55,879 nucleotides of DNA. Origin: a virus. Numbering within the stretch: the first letter of the stretch is position 1; every line of letters begins with the position of its first letter. A program made the position numbers and the translations under genes. Where the stretch lies: positions 1 to 55,879 of the IMG/VR virus record IMGVR_UViG_3300018079_000013. One strand, given 5' to 3'. Shown one piece after another: positions 23,775 through 33,478 of this stretch. Under the pieces are notes generated by a model that did not search any database, was not told where the DNA came from, and saw nothing but the letters and a program-made list of their open reading frames with translations.

Positions 23775-24370
23775 TGCCAGGTTCTCGCCGTCTAAGCTCT
23801 GCCGCACTCGTTGAATTCGAGTGGGTTCCCGATCCTGTGGTGTTTCAGCAAAAAATCTTTGCTGTCGCAGAAGCACTTGAAGATAGAACTGTGCCGATTC
23901 TGTACGCGCGCCAGAAAGTACAAGCAGACATTCGAGAGCGTTTCCAAACTGAAACGGCTCCCGATGGTACTCCGTGGGATGAATGGGCAGAGTCCTATGA
24001 GCCATTCGCCGAAGCATTTCCTAATGAGGGAATTCTCCGGCAGACGGATGAACTTTACGAAATGGCGACTGCATCGAGTGCGTTCATCGTTTCGAATGAT
24101 ACACTCTTCTATGATTCGGGTCATATGCCTGAACGGGGGATTTGGCATCAAGAAGGTCGGCCTGCTCGTGCAACGGCGGCAGGTAAGCATAATCCTCTTC
24201 CGGCTCGTCCGTTCCTTGGTCTATCTGACGATGCTGAAATCGCGATTTATGCTTTCTTTCAGGACTGGTTCGATCGTGCACTCGACTTGTACGTTACGAC
24301 ACGCGGTCGCATAGGTGGTCGTCATGCACGTAGAAGCGAAGTCAGTGGACAGTTCATTCCTAATTTCTAA
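23774..24370 (+). CDS. Mu gpG-like virion morphogenesis / tail completion protein
   Basis: It overlaps its neighbours by one base on each side. The motif ARPFLGLSDDAEIAI near the C-terminus, together with DGTPWDEWAESYEPF and GILRQTDELYEMA, is characteristic of the phage virion morphogenesis (gpG/gp10-like) family that joins tail to head. The DUF935 portal also belongs to the Mu-like head module, so the two agree. Confidence 0.8.
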   Translation: MPGSRRLSSAALVEFEWVPDPVVFQQKIFAVAEALEDRTVPILYARQKVQADIRERFQTETAPDGTPWDEWAESYEPFAEAFPNEGILRQTDELYEMATASSAFIVSNDTLFYDSGHMPERGIWHQEGRPARATAAGKHNPLPARPFLGLSDDAEIAIYAFFQDWFDRALDLYVTTRGRIGGRHARRSEVSGQFIPNF

Positions 24371-24831
24371 TGGCAGTTCAAGATTATAAAGACTCACTGG
24401 AAATCTTCGATTATCTTTACAAACTCATCGACGATAACAAAGGAACCCTAGGAGTAAAGTATGTTGCACAGCTTGACGAGGAATTGCTACCGCAGTATCC
24501 CGCAGTCCTTATCACACTGGAAGGGCCGACTCAACGTGAGCAACATGCGACTCGTATGTTCAGAGTCGAATGGCATTGTGATCTGTGGGTCTTTCATGCC
24601 GAACTTACAGTCGGTAAAGCTATCCGTAGTCGTCAAGATGTGGAGTTGGCAACGCGTGTCAGAAAACTTGTACACACTAAGTTCACATTCGATGATCATA
24701 TCATCTTTGGATTCATCGATGGTGAGTTTCCGGGTCGTGCCCTACGAAGAATCGGTGCTAAACAAACAACCATCGTGGCAACGAGATTGACATGGATGGG
24801 AGAAAACCGTGTTCTATACCAGGATAGCTAG
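24370..24831 (+). CDS. Probable tail terminator protein
   Basis: The 153 residues have the size, position and alpha-beta layout of tail terminators (YDYLYKL-like N-terminal helix, YPAVLITLEG strand, FRVEWHCDLWVFHAELTVGK). The gene lies between the gpG-like protein and the tail tube. Tail terminators cap the tube and bind the head connector. No sequence motif proves it. Confidence 0.65.
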   Translation: MAVQDYKDSLEIFDYLYKLIDDNKGTLGVKYVAQLDEELLPQYPAVLITLEGPTQREQHATRMFRVEWHCDLWVFHAELTVGKAIRSRQDVELATRVRKLVHTKFTFDDHIIFGFIDGEFPGRALRRIGAKQTTIVATRLTWMGENRVLYQDS

Positions 24832-24840
24832 GAGGCAATC

Positions 24841-25074
24841 GTGGGATACAAACTTTCCATGAACCACCCGGACTATCCGAAAGGAACCGAGTTTGATGTT
24901 GGCGGTCTTCTCGTTCCTAACGGTGGTTCGGTCAGTGTAGACGAAGAAACGGAGCAGGCACTTGTTTCTCGTCATGGTGCTCCTGTGAAGGAAGCCCTTG
25001 GTGCAAATCCGCATCTGAAAGTAGAGGGCACTACTGAACTTTCAAAGTCGAAGACGGAAGGGGGTGAGGTCTAA
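24841..25074 (+). CDS. Hypothetical 77-residue protein
   Basis: A GTG start follows TAGGAGGCAATC. A short beta-rich body (FDVGGLLVPNGGSVSVDEE) is followed by a charged tail. The same body plan (small beta core plus acidic tail) appears in the 122-residue protein after the capsid gene. It may be a small tail or head accessory. Confidence 0.6.
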   Translation: MGYKLSMNHPDYPKGTEFDVGGLLVPNGGSVSVDEETEQALVSRHGAPVKEALGANPHLKVEGTTELSKSKTEGGEV

Positions 25075-26061
25075 ATGCCAGCGGGTCTTGGTGGCGGCGG
25101 TTCTGTTGGAGTTGCTTTCGAAACGGTGATGGGTACGTATGTTGCTCCGACCGTGTTCGTGCCCGTACTGAATGAGGGCTTGAAATACACGGAGGCGAAA
25201 TACTACTCCGAGCAGATTCGTCAGGAGAGTATCGTTAGTGATGTGAAGTCTGGCTATTACCATGCTGAAGGTGATGTTCAGCTTGAAGTCGATCCGAACA
25301 ATATCGTGTACTTCCTGTATGCGTCTAGACACATCATTGCTAAAACAGGTGCAGGCCCATTCACATATACATTCACGCCTGGCAATCAAGCGTCAGCCGC
25401 TACGGGCGCAGGCCCTACTACTGCAAAGACACTCTCAATCACCGTCGTTCGAAACGAAATAGTTTTCGGGTATGCTGGTTGTACTGTCGGTGGTTGGGAA
25501 TTCATGGTCGAGGACGGTGTACTAAAGTGTACGATGAACGTGCTTGGGCTTTCTGAAGCAGTACAGGCCAATCCTACGGAAACGTGGCTTGCCCCCGAAC
25601 TCTATGGTGCCGATGCTCACTTGGTCGCTCTCGGTGCGGCCGCGGCGGTTCCAACATTCGCTGCGGATGTCAACTTCAACGGATTCACCTTCCGTGCAAA
25701 CTACAACGCCGAGGCACAGAATCGTCTTGTGCAAGCTCGTTCTGCGAGCTACATTAGTTATGGGATTACCGATGCTGAGATCGAATCGGAACTCGATTTC
25801 CTTACGAGGGCCGATTACGACAACATGGTTGCTAACACTACTCGTGCAATCAGGCTATCTTCGCTTAATGGTGGTGCGACTCTTGCAGCGGCAACTAGTG
25901 GTATTGAGCTTCAAGGTAACCGTGTATCTTACGATGCCTATGACATTGGCCTCGAAGGTATGCCCGATTTGATCATGGCCGGATTTACCGGCAAGTGTGT
26001 AGGTATTGCAGGTGGCAAGGCGTATCAGATCAATCTCAAGAGTGCAGTCAGCATTACGTAA
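25075..26061 (+). CDS. Major tail (tube) protein
   Basis: A 328-residue, beta-rich protein directly before the chaperone and tape measure genes, the standard tube position. Landmarks are the Gly-rich start, VGVAFETVMGTYVAPTVFVP, YYHAEGDVQLEVDPNNIVYF and DGVLKCTMNVLG. Tube proteins stack as hexamers around the tape measure. Confident from order and fold pattern. Confidence 0.85.
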   Translation: MPAGLGGGGSVGVAFETVMGTYVAPTVFVPVLNEGLKYTEAKYYSEQIRQESIVSDVKSGYYHAEGDVQLEVDPNNIVYFLYASRHIIAKTGAGPFTYTFTPGNQASAATGAGPTTAKTLSITVVRNEIVFGYAGCTVGGWEFMVEDGVLKCTMNVLGLSEAVQANPTETWLAPELYGADAHLVALGAAAAVPTFAADVNFNGFTFRANYNAEAQNRLVQARSASYISYGITDAEIESELDFLTRADYDNMVANTTRAIRLSSLNGGATLAAATSGIELQGNRVSYDAYDIGLEGMPDLIMAGFTGKCVGIAGGKAYQINLKSAVSIT

Positions 26062-26195
26062 TGCCCGTTCGTAGAACTAAAGGTGGTGGTTACAAGTTTG
26101 GCACGAAAGGTAAGACGTACAAAGGAAAGGGGGCTAAGGCAAAAGCTGCAAAGCAAGGGCGTGCAATTAAGGCATCAAGGAGAGGAAAGAAGTAA
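26061..26195 (+). CDS. 44-residue Lys/Arg-rich peptide
   Basis: The ATG overlaps the tube gene stop (TAATG). The protein begins MPVRRTKGGGYKFGTKGKTY and is nearly half Lys/Arg/Gly. Short proteins beginning MPVRRxxGGYxWGxxGKxY are common in phage genomes without known function. The basic C-terminal half may bind nucleic acid or an acidic partner. Confidence 0.75.
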   Translation: MPVRRTKGGGYKFGTKGKTYKGKGAKAKAAKQGRAIKASRRGKK

Positions 26196-26683
26196 TGCCG
26201 AAAGCAACTGTAAGCACTGAACACGAAAAGTTCGATCTTCGAACCTGCCCTGGCGGGTTCGTTGTTCTACGCCAGCTATCATACTCGGAAATGATGCATC
26301 GCCGGGATATCGCAGGTAGGCTCTACTATGAGCAGAAGGCGCCTGCGAGAAATCGTGCGGAACGGCGTGCACGGCAGAAGGATGGAGCGGACGAAACTCG
26401 TCGTGCTGAACTAGAAGTATTGAATGTGAAGCTGATGGAGTGGGAATTTGCCAAGTGCATCGTTTCTCACAATCTTGAAGACGATAATGGCAATCCTCTC
26501 GATTTCACTAATTCCATGTCATACGATGTTCTCGATCCGAAGATTGGTGCGGAGATCAACGAGTACATCGATGACATGAACCAGGAAGATGAGGAGTCCG
26601 TAGTCCCTTTGGCGAAATCGCCTACCTCATCCTCGCCGGATGGAACGACAAGGCCGAGTCCGATTATGGACGAAGCGCTGTAG
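26195..26683 (+). CDS. Tail assembly chaperone (lambda gpG-like)
   Basis: The 162-residue protein sits between tube and tape measure. It has a helical centre (MEWEFAKCIVSHNLEDDNG) and an acidic tail (EYIDDMNQEDEESVVP). A canonical -1 slippery heptamer CCCTTTG at 26605-26611 allows a second, longer product. Such chaperones coat the tape measure protein while the tail grows. Confidence 0.85.
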   Translation: MPKATVSTEHEKFDLRTCPGGFVVLRQLSYSEMMHRRDIAGRLYYEQKAPARNRAERRARQKDGADETRRAELEVLNVKLMEWEFAKCIVSHNLEDDNGNPLDFTNSMSYDVLDPKIGAEINEYIDDMNQEDEESVVPLAKSPTSSSPDGTTRPSPIMDEAL

Positions 26684-26883
26684 ATGAAGCTGTAAAGTGG
26701 CTTCGCTATGGCGCAATATGTAAAGCACTCCACGTCCTCCCAAGGGGAGGGGGAGTGCTAGATCAGCCGTCCGGAGAAATGCTAAGGCTCGAAAGAGTCC
26801 TAGATGCGTTTGCTCAATACGAAGAACTTCAGAACGAAAAAGCACGTGTTCGTGCCCTCAATCGCGATCGACACAAAAGGTAG
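26195..26883 (+). CDS. Frameshifted tail assembly chaperone (gpGT-like fusion)
   Basis: After decoding CCT TTG within CCCTTTG (26605-26611, X XXY YYZ in the zero frame), a one-base backward slip moves to an open frame reading GEIAYLILAGWNDKAESDYG and onward for 90 residues to the stop at 26881-26883. The fusion has 229 residues. The extra domain has no ATG or ribosome site of its own, ends eight bases before the tape measure start, and fills an otherwise empty gap. This is the classic G/GT arrangement. Confidence 0.85.
26605..26611 (+). promoter_or_regulatory. -1 ribosomal frameshift site CCCTTTG
   Basis: A heptamer of form XXXYYYZ in the correct phase (C CCT TTG) in the tail chaperone gene. 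Downstream bases 26640-26760 are GC-rich with possible stems, but I did not identify one clear stimulatory structure. Confidence 0.8.
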
Positions 26884-26891
26884 TTAGAGCT

Positions 26892-29800
26892 ATGGCAATG
26901 CGTATGGGCGAACTGATGGTCGTGGTTCGCGCTCAGGACTTCGCCTCACGTACTCTTAGACGTGTAGGTGCGGAAATGGGCCAGCTATCACGCGCCCAAC
27001 GCATTGCCGCTGCTCAAACGAATATCGCGTTTCAGAAGTCGGCTGCACTGGCGCGAGTAGCCGAAGCCGAATCGATGATGCGCAGAGTGCGCTACATCGA
27101 AACCGGCCGGGCGATGAAGCAACAATTATCTGTTGCGAAACAATTACAAGAGTCCGAAAGTAAGATCCGTGGGCCTGGTGGGAGATTCAAAGCAGGCATA
27201 AAACAAACGGACATTCGAAACTGGCAGAACGCTACCGCCGCAGCAAACGCCTATGGTATCACAAACAAGAATCTTGCATCGACGGTACGTGATCTCGACC
27301 CCTTAGTCACCAAGTTCGATCAACGTATTGCGAACATGCCCGTAGGTTTGCAACGGGCCGCACAGAGTACAGGCGCATTTGGTAATGCCTTGTATAAAGC
27401 GAGGCGAAACCTCGATCTTGCCTACGCGGGTTTAAGTAGGGCGCAACAGGCAGAGCTAGCCTTTAATCAGGCTATGCGCGCCATGCCGATTCAGCGCTTA
27501 CATGAAGTCGGTCATGCTTTGTCGGGTATCGGGCGAACCTTGCAGTTGTTCGGTGCTATTGGTACAGCCGCATTTGGCCTTGCAGCCGTTCAAGCTGCCA
27601 ACTTCAGTAAGAATGTTTCCCTTGCAGCCACGCAGATGACGCGAATCGGCGCAGGCACGAATGAAGCTGTAGCAAACGCGGCAGAGCTAAGTGATGAGCT
27701 TCTTAAGCTATCTAAGGACTTTCCGTTTGCTGCCTCAGAAATGGCCGATGCAGTTTATGAGATTTTCTCGGGAACTAACGTTCAGCGTATTGATCAGGGA
27801 GTTAGTTTGCTAGAAGCCTTCGCCCGTGTGGCGGTTGCTGGTCAGGTCGATATTCAGACTGCTACTAAAGCTGGCATCATCGTTCTGAATAACTTCCGTG
27901 GTGCAGGCGAGGATGTAAGCGGGACGCTCAATCGGATGTTCGCGATCGTGCGATTTGGCTTTATGCGTTTCAGCGACTTCGCAACAATGCTGCCAAAGGT
28001 AGCTGCTGCGGCTTATGGTTCCGGTCAGTCCCTCGACGATATGGCCGGAATCATGGCCTTCCTTACGCGGCGAACGGGCGACGCAAGTATAGCAGCTACG
28101 CAGATTTCACGAGTTTTTGATCTGTTCGCTCGGAAAGAGTTCGAAACTGGATTGCATAAGATCAATTCGGAGTTCAAAGGCATGCGTGACGTGGAAGGCA
28201 AGTTGCTTCCTCTGCCGGAATTACTTGGGAACATTATGAAGGCATTTCCTGAACTTGCGAAAGGCGGGAAATCTCTGGAGCGGTTCATTCAGACCGTTAC
28301 TCGTGCTACCGATCCAAAAACGAAGGGACTTCTCTCTACGGCAGAGGCACGTAGATTCTTCCGTTTCGTATTTCGTAATTTTAAAGAGTATGCGATGTTG
28401 CAGAGAAAAGCCGTTGCGGATAACGGGGAATTCCAGCGTTCTTTTGAAACTATGATGAAGACCCCTGGAGTTCAATGGGACATCTTCGTTAATCGAATAA
28501 AGGTCGGTATTGTCGTTATTGGTAATGCTGCTATTCCCGTGTTTGCGAACATGGGTAGAGCTATTGCGCGATTTCTTGACTGGTGGGAGCAGCTCGATAA
28601 GGGTACAAGAAATACGATAGTTAAATGGGGAGTGCTCATTTCTGTGGGAGCACTTGTCACAGGTGTTCTAGCTAGTATAATCGGTGCTCTTATATCATTG
28701 GCACTGATGTTTGGAGGAGCCGCATTTAATATAGGAAAGTTTATTGCCGGTTTGTTCGGAATAAATAAAGCTCTGTTCGCAATGAGAGGTGGATTACCCG
28801 CTCTCTTACTGCTTACTCGACTTGTTGGCTTTCTTTCAGCCATCGGTGTCATAACTCTCGCTCTCAAAGTCGCTTGGACGGGTCAGGCTACGGCGATCGA
28901 TTTCATTATGGGTGCGATTGCAGGAGCCGGTGCCGGATTCTTACTCGGTGGGCCTCCTGGTGCAATCGTAGGAGCCATTACCGTTCCTGTCCTACTTAAG
29001 TGGATAGCCGATGAGAGAGGAAAAAGCGCCGCTGATGTAGCTTTCGATAAATTGCAGGAGAGCCAAGGGGGCAATCCCTCTTTCTTCGAGGCGCTGATGG
29101 GGAGTCCTAGTGATTTTTTGAAATGGTCACAAGACGCCGGAAAAACTATGGTTGTAGGACGGCAGGAGTTCGAGCGACAATGGAATGAGTTGGTGAAGTT
29201 TACGAAGAGTAAGTCTCCTATAGCGGGTCTGGATCGTGACGTAATGAAATTCCATCCGAAAATTGTTAAACTATTCAATGCTTATCAGGCTGGTATCGAT
29301 AAATCTGACAAAAGTGCTAAGAACAACGTCGAAACGTGGGATCAAGCTATGAAGCGTATAGACAAACTAATCAAAATGGGAAAGGGTGGCATTGTAGGTA
29401 AGTTGGTTCAGGATTTGCTTGCTGATGCTGATGAAAGTTTTGACGCCCTTGAAGATACCACTGTGCAAAGAGCACAGCAGTTGCAAGATGTTATAAAGCA
29501 GACAACGCAACAGGCTATGGATTCGTTGCGCAGCTTGTACTCGCAATTGCTTTCTGAAAACGAGCAGGCATTTGGTGCACTATTCCAAGGGCCGTGGCTT
29601 ACATCGCAGACGTTCGATCTTGCAAAGGAATGGGGTATCACTCCACGCATCCAGGACATTATTCGCGATCTAGATGAACAGATCGAGCAATTCCGTCAGC
29701 GACGTAAAATGATCGACACGCTATTCAAGCGTGGTTTGCCACAAGGATTCCTCGATGAGTTGCGCACAATGGACGCTGAACAGGCCATGCCGCTGTTGAA

Positions 29801-30293
29801 AGAACTTGTTAGTGCAACTCCGAAGCAGACACGCAATCTTGTTGCGAAACTTAATCGAGCAGAGAAGGATATCAAAGCTGCTACTCAGCTAGATTTTACT
29901 CGTGAGATTGAAAGCTTCCGCAAGGCAGGAACGAACATGGGCGAAGCAATCATCAACGGTTTCCAGAGTGCCGGTGTCGGTGCATGGTTCGACGGATGGA
30001 TCAAAGCGACCTTCCCCGACCTCATTAATGCCGCCGTAGCACAAGCTGTGAAAGACTGGAAAACGCAGAATCCTAAGACGGTTGCCCCACCACTTGCGCC
30101 TCCACCACCTCCAATACAACCACCGATACAGCCACGGGGAAATACCACAACTACCACAACCCATACCGATAACTCCAAGACAGCGAACATTCATGTTGGC
30201 GGAGGTTATGAGCCTTACTCACCTAGAAACCCAACAGATGAACTACGTAGGGCAGCTTTTATTGCTCGTAACATTCCTTGGTGGAGTAGATGA
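26892..30293 (+). CDS. Tape measure protein
   Basis: At 1,133 residues it is the largest gene and sets tail length: at about 0.15 nm per residue, roughly 170 nm. The N-terminal part is coiled coil. A TP901-type core begins near residue 236 (NFSKNVSLAATQMTRIGAGT). Hydrophobic segments at about 576-626, 634-660 and 668-706 fit membrane passage during DNA entry. A Pro-rich tract (about 1066-1086) and a Thr run precede the C-terminus. The gene follows the chaperone pair and overlaps the next gene by ATGA. Confidence 0.92.
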   Translation: MAMRMGELMVVVRAQDFASRTLRRVGAEMGQLSRAQRIAAAQTNIAFQKSAALARVAEAESMMRRVRYIETGRAMKQQLSVAKQLQESESKIRGPGGRFKAGIKQTDIRNWQNATAAANAYGITNKNLASTVRDLDPLVTKFDQRIANMPVGLQRAAQSTGAFGNALYKARRNLDLAYAGLSRAQQAELAFNQAMRAMPIQRLHEVGHALSGIGRTLQLFGAIGTAAFGLAAVQAANFSKNVSLAATQMTRIGAGTNEAVANAAELSDELLKLSKDFPFAASEMADAVYEIFSGTNVQRIDQGVSLLEAFARVAVAGQVDIQTATKAGIIVLNNFRGAGEDVSGTLNRMFAIVRFGFMRFSDFATMLPKVAAAAYGSGQSLDDMAGIMAFLTRRTGDASIAATQISRVFDLFARKEFETGLHKINSEFKGMRDVEGKLLPLPELLGNIMKAFPELAKGGKSLERFIQTVTRATDPKTKGLLSTAEARRFFRFVFRNFKEYAMLQRKAVADNGEFQRSFETMMKTPGVQWDIFVNRIKVGIVVIGNAAIPVFANMGRAIARFLDWWEQLDKGTRNTIVKWGVLISVGALVTGVLASIIGALISLALMFGGAAFNIGKFIAGLFGINKALFAMRGGLPALLLLTRLVGFLSAIGVITLALKVAWTGQATAIDFIMGAIAGAGAGFLLGGPPGAIVGAITVPVLLKWIADERGKSAADVAFDKLQESQGGNPSFFEALMGSPSDFLKWSQDAGKTMVVGRQEFERQWNELVKFTKSKSPIAGLDRDVMKFHPKIVKLFNAYQAGIDKSDKSAKNNVETWDQAMKRIDKLIKMGKGGIVGKLVQDLLADADESFDALEDTTVQRAQQLQDVIKQTTQQAMDSLRSLYSQLLSENEQAFGALFQGPWLTSQTFDLAKEWGITPRIQDIIRDLDEQIEQFRQRRKMIDTLFKRGLPQGFLDELRTMDAEQAMPLLKELVSATPKQTRNLVAKLNRAEKDIKAATQLDFTREIESFRKAGTNMGEAIINGFQSAGVGAWFDGWIKATFPDLINAAVAQAVKDWKTQNPKTVAPPLAPPPPPIQPPIQPRGNTTTTTTHTDNSKTANIHVGGGYEPYSPRNPTDELRRAAFIARNIPWWSR

Positions 30294-30793
30294 TAACGAA
30301 ATTCGAAATACGTCCTGTGTCGGGATCACCTGTCGAACTGAACCTTATGACAGGTGGAATCCCTATCTATCCATTGAACGTGTGCGACATCTTTACGAAC
30401 ATGGATACGAAAGAGTTTAAGCGCATGGCTGCGGCAGGCGAGTGGCCGTCGTTCAGCTACCCCGGTGCGTTAACTGCCCACGTAGAGGGGAAAATTGTCG
30501 GTGCGGGAGCAACCGACGCGCTAGCTTCAGCCGACTACGTAACGAAACGCCTTGCATTACTCGATGCTGTTCTTCCACCAATTCAAGCACTCACGTCCAG
30601 AAAGCATGCTGTACTTAGGTGTCGGCTAGACGGTATGACCGAGGATGCAGATACCGATGTAATTGTGACACAGGTTCAGATTCCAATGGTAGCTCTTTTT
30701 CCCGCAATCAGTGAATTTATGATTACGTGGAAGGGTTTCAACCCGTATTTTACTGGCGTAACGACTCCAACCAATAAGTACCAACTTGGCTAG
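30290..30793 (+). CDS. Probable distal tail / minor tail protein
   Basis: The 167-residue gene directly after the tape measure, in the distal-tail (Dit) position. It starts by ATGA overlap. A beta-rich start (FEIRPVSGSPVELNLMTGG) and the C-terminal VTQVQIPMVALFPAISEFMI fit a baseplate or tail-tip protein. The tip assignment is from order alone. Confidence 0.6.
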   Translation: MITKFEIRPVSGSPVELNLMTGGIPIYPLNVCDIFTNMDTKEFKRMAAAGEWPSFSYPGALTAHVEGKIVGAGATDALASADYVTKRLALLDAVLPPIQALTSRKHAVLRCRLDGMTEDADTDVIVTQVQIPMVALFPAISEFMITWKGFNPYFTGVTTPTNKYQLG

Positions 30794-32084
30794 TTGGGAA
30801 GTCCGATTCCTCGATGCGGATACACCGAACAAGGTGTACACCGGACGCTTCATGGCTGAGAATCTGACCTATGAAATCATCAATAGCGACGATGGTGGTA
30901 TCACTTGTGAGTTGCCATTGAGCGCCACACGCACTGATCTTCCCACTGTGGGCATTACTCGTGATTCCTTCGCGCCTAAACGCTCTCATTGGGAACTGTG
31001 GCGAACTGGGTCAAGTGGCGTTGCGAAGGAACTAGGTAGCGGTATAGTCACGTCCGTCAACTTAAACAAGGATCGAGATACCATCCTAATGTCGGGACGC
31101 GACTGGCTATGGTATCTCAAACAACGTATCTATCCGTTCAATCCCGAAGCATATGTGACTTTTGATCCCAATGAAGCACATCATTATTGGGACAAATGGC
31201 CGAAACAATGGCCTGAAGGAACACCTGGAAATACAGCTCCCGTGGATCTAACAATTATCGTGCGCGATCTAATTCGCGCTATGCGGGTTGCAAGGCCAGT
31301 CGATCCTCAAACAGGTTGGCCGCTTTCTGGTATCCCCAATCCTGCACCGGGTGTTCCTGATATCACATTCAATGCACCCAACACAGGAGTAACGTCAAAG
31401 TACCAGATATTTCCTGGCGATCAGACTACGATCTACGATCACATCAATACACTTTCAGAGCGTTTCGATGGTTTCGAGTTCGACATTGATCCAATATCTC
31501 TTGAGTTCAAGATGTGGTCGCCTCGACGTGACAATTCATCGGGATTCCCGGAATATATCATCAAAGTGGAAGACCTTGCGACGTTTGATCCCAACATTCC
31601 TGCTCAACAGCAAATCCTCGAAGGCTATGGGCAAATCATAGAGTTCGACTGGACTAACGACGGGCCTGACGGTACATACCTTCTAGGACTTGCTACACGA
31701 GATCATAGAGTTGGTCGCGTCTGGACAGACATTGATAACGTGAATGAGTTCGGTCGTCTCGATCTTGTTTATGACTATGGATCAATTAAGGATACCACGA
31801 GTATCTTGCAAATGCTCAAGGATCAGAACGACCTGCATCCACAGAAGAAACTAGGAATCACATTTCTAAACCCTGAATTCCTTGTACCAAGCATGTACAC
31901 AGGTGGAAGACCGCGTTCACTAATGGGCGCTATGATCTTTGTGCTACACGACTTCACTCCTTATCACAAAGTGAACGCATACTTCCGTATCAATCAGATC
32001 GGATGGGTAGTCGATAGTTCATCGAACGAGAAAGTTACTTGGGGACTTGAAATGATTTACGAACCTACTCTGCCTGGATCATAG
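30786..32084 (+). CDS. Tail tip / baseplate hub protein, Gp37-like
   Basis: A TTG start at 30786 overlaps the previous gene. At 432 residues it resembles siphovirus Gp37-like or hub proteins: VYTGRFMAENLTYEIINSDD, DRDTILMSGRDWLWYLKQRI, then a middle beta domain and YFRINQIGWVVDSSSNEKVT near the end. Hub proteins close the tail tube and carry the tip. Family assignment is by pattern, not search. Confidence 0.7.
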   Translation: MASWEVRFLDADTPNKVYTGRFMAENLTYEIINSDDGGITCELPLSATRTDLPTVGITRDSFAPKRSHWELWRTGSSGVAKELGSGIVTSVNLNKDRDTILMSGRDWLWYLKQRIYPFNPEAYVTFDPNEAHHYWDKWPKQWPEGTPGNTAPVDLTIIVRDLIRAMRVARPVDPQTGWPLSGIPNPAPGVPDITFNAPNTGVTSKYQIFPGDQTTIYDHINTLSERFDGFEFDIDPISLEFKMWSPRRDNSSGFPEYIIKVEDLATFDPNIPAQQQILEGYGQIIEFDWTNDGPDGTYLLGLATRDHRVGRVWTDIDNVNEFGRLDLVYDYGSIKDTTSILQMLKDQNDLHPQKKLGITFLNPEFLVPSMYTGGRPRSLMGAMIFVLHDFTPYHKVNAYFRINQIGWVVDSSSNEKVTWGLEMIYEPTLPGS

Positions 32085-32951
32085 ATGCCACTTCGTCGTA
32101 AAACAGTTGCTCCTCAAACCGAAAATGCGGTACTTGCTGAACGTGTATCTAAACTTGAAAAAGAACTACGCACGATAAGACAAGCTGGCCCTACAACAAT
32201 CCAAACGGTTGATACGGCAAAATATCTTGATCCCGCTCAAGGTGAAGTGTTTCTCAACTGGCCCGGTACACATAAAACAGCCGAGCCTACCGATCCAATT
32301 CAATACCTGCATGATGGAGCATTAAAAGGAATCGGTGGTGCTACTCCTCAAGTTTGGGCATTCTGTTCAACTGAAAACTCTGGTTGGGAATCTGCTGATA
32401 ATTCCGCTGAAACCGAAGTAGACTACTATCGGATTTTTCTTTCGGATACCGCAATTTCAGCAGACTTTTTTGGGTTCGATGTTGAAACTGCTGGTGGGCA
32501 GTTTGGTGATGATCGAGGCTTTCTTGTTATGAAGCAATCTGGAATCTACACGTTTACTCAACAATTGCTCACTAGTGATCTGATAGACGAAACCGACTGG
32601 ACTTATCAAACGCGTCTTGCATGTATAACTGGAAATGCGATTGGTAACTTCGGGGCAATTGCAGGCGTTACAGGTGCATTTCCCGGACAGATAGGTACGA
32701 TCCCTTATATACAGAACCGCGAGCAATTTCGCATTTCTGAAGCAGGTGGAGATGACGTGTGGCTAACTCACTCGTGGACTTTACCAATTCGACATCCTAG
32801 CCCCGGAAATGGTCGGCACTGTGCTCGTATGAGGATGTTTCATACCACCCCTAGTGCCTTCTGGACAATACGTGTTTGGGTGACTAGAAATGGTGATCTA
32901 GATTGGGATGGCGATGCTTTTTCAGGGGCGAACGCCACGTGGAGCGTCTAA
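32085..32951 (+). CDS. Tail tip fibre / receptor-binding protein candidate
   Basis: A short coiled coil at residues about 15-35 (LAERVSKLEKELRTIR) precedes a 230-residue beta-rich C-terminal domain with many aromatic residues. This layout, a trimerising helix then a globular tip, is typical of receptor-binding proteins at the tail end. The gene follows the hub gene. No enzymatic motif is seen. Confidence 0.65.
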   Translation: MPLRRKTVAPQTENAVLAERVSKLEKELRTIRQAGPTTIQTVDTAKYLDPAQGEVFLNWPGTHKTAEPTDPIQYLHDGALKGIGGATPQVWAFCSTENSGWESADNSAETEVDYYRIFLSDTAISADFFGFDVETAGGQFGDDRGFLVMKQSGIYTFTQQLLTSDLIDETDWTYQTRLACITGNAIGNFGAIAGVTGAFPGQIGTIPYIQNREQFRISEAGGDDVWLTHSWTLPIRHPSPGNGRHCARMRMFHTTPSAFWTIRVWVTRNGDLDWDGDAFSGANATWSV

Positions 32952-32957
32952 CGAATA

Positions 32958-33359
32958 ATGAGAACTCCTGAAATTATCCTCATAACGGCGGCGATCCTTT
33001 TGGGCGTCTTCTACGGGCTACCTGCGATAATGGAGCGTAGAGGTTCACTCTGGAAAGATATGGCAGAAGAACGAGAAGCCGCTTTGAAGGAAGCACAGCA
33101 ACGAGAGAAGGAAGCACTTCAGCGCGTGCGCGAGCTAGAAATTCTTACCGATTTAAGTGCCTTGCAGAAAGATGTCTCGGAAGGCCGTGAACAAGCAGTT
33201 CTAGTTGTAAAAGCCGAGATTGCAAGCATTCAGAGATCAATCGTGGAAACAGAAGAGCGCATAGTGTCAAGCCATGAAGCTCACGAGCAACGAGCACAGG
33301 AGCGACATGAAAAAATCCTTAAAGCGTTCGATGCAGTAACAAAGAGGCTAGAGACATGA
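32958..33359 (+). CDS. Membrane-anchored coiled-coil protein of the lysis region
   Basis: One N-terminal transmembrane helix (IILITAAILLGVFYGLPAIM, residues about 6-25) is followed by about 100 residues of Lys/Glu-rich coiled coil. The shape is that of an inner-membrane spanin or a holin-associated protein. A spanin implies a Gram-negative-type envelope, which other clues do not support, so I leave the role open. Confidence 0.65.
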   Translation: MRTPEIILITAAILLGVFYGLPAIMERRGSLWKDMAEEREAALKEAQQREKEALQRVRELEILTDLSALQKDVSEGREQAVLVVKAEIASIQRSIVETEERIVSSHEAHEQRAQERHEKILKAFDAVTKRLET

Positions 33360-33478
33360 CAGCTTTTAATCAATGTTTCCTATTTCTAGGCAATCCTAAC
33401 GGGGGTGTTGAGGATTTTTCTTACCTTAAGGGAGAAATGTCCTTGGAAGCCGAGAATAAGGAAGGAAAGACTGTATGA
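33356..33478 (+). CDS. 40-residue coupled peptide
   Basis: ATGA overlaps link it to both neighbours, a strong sign of a real gene. The product starts MTAFNQCFLFLGNPNGG and is acidic toward the end. It might otherwise be only a translational bridge carrying the AAGGAAGG ribosome site of the next gene. No function is recognised. Confidence 0.6.
   Translation: MTAFNQCFLFLGNPNGGVEDFSYLKGEMSLEAENKEGKTV

Noticed and set aside
28472-28867. 131-codon minus-strand open frame inside the tape measure gene
   Set aside because: Shadow of a confidently coding gene; no promoter or ribosome site.
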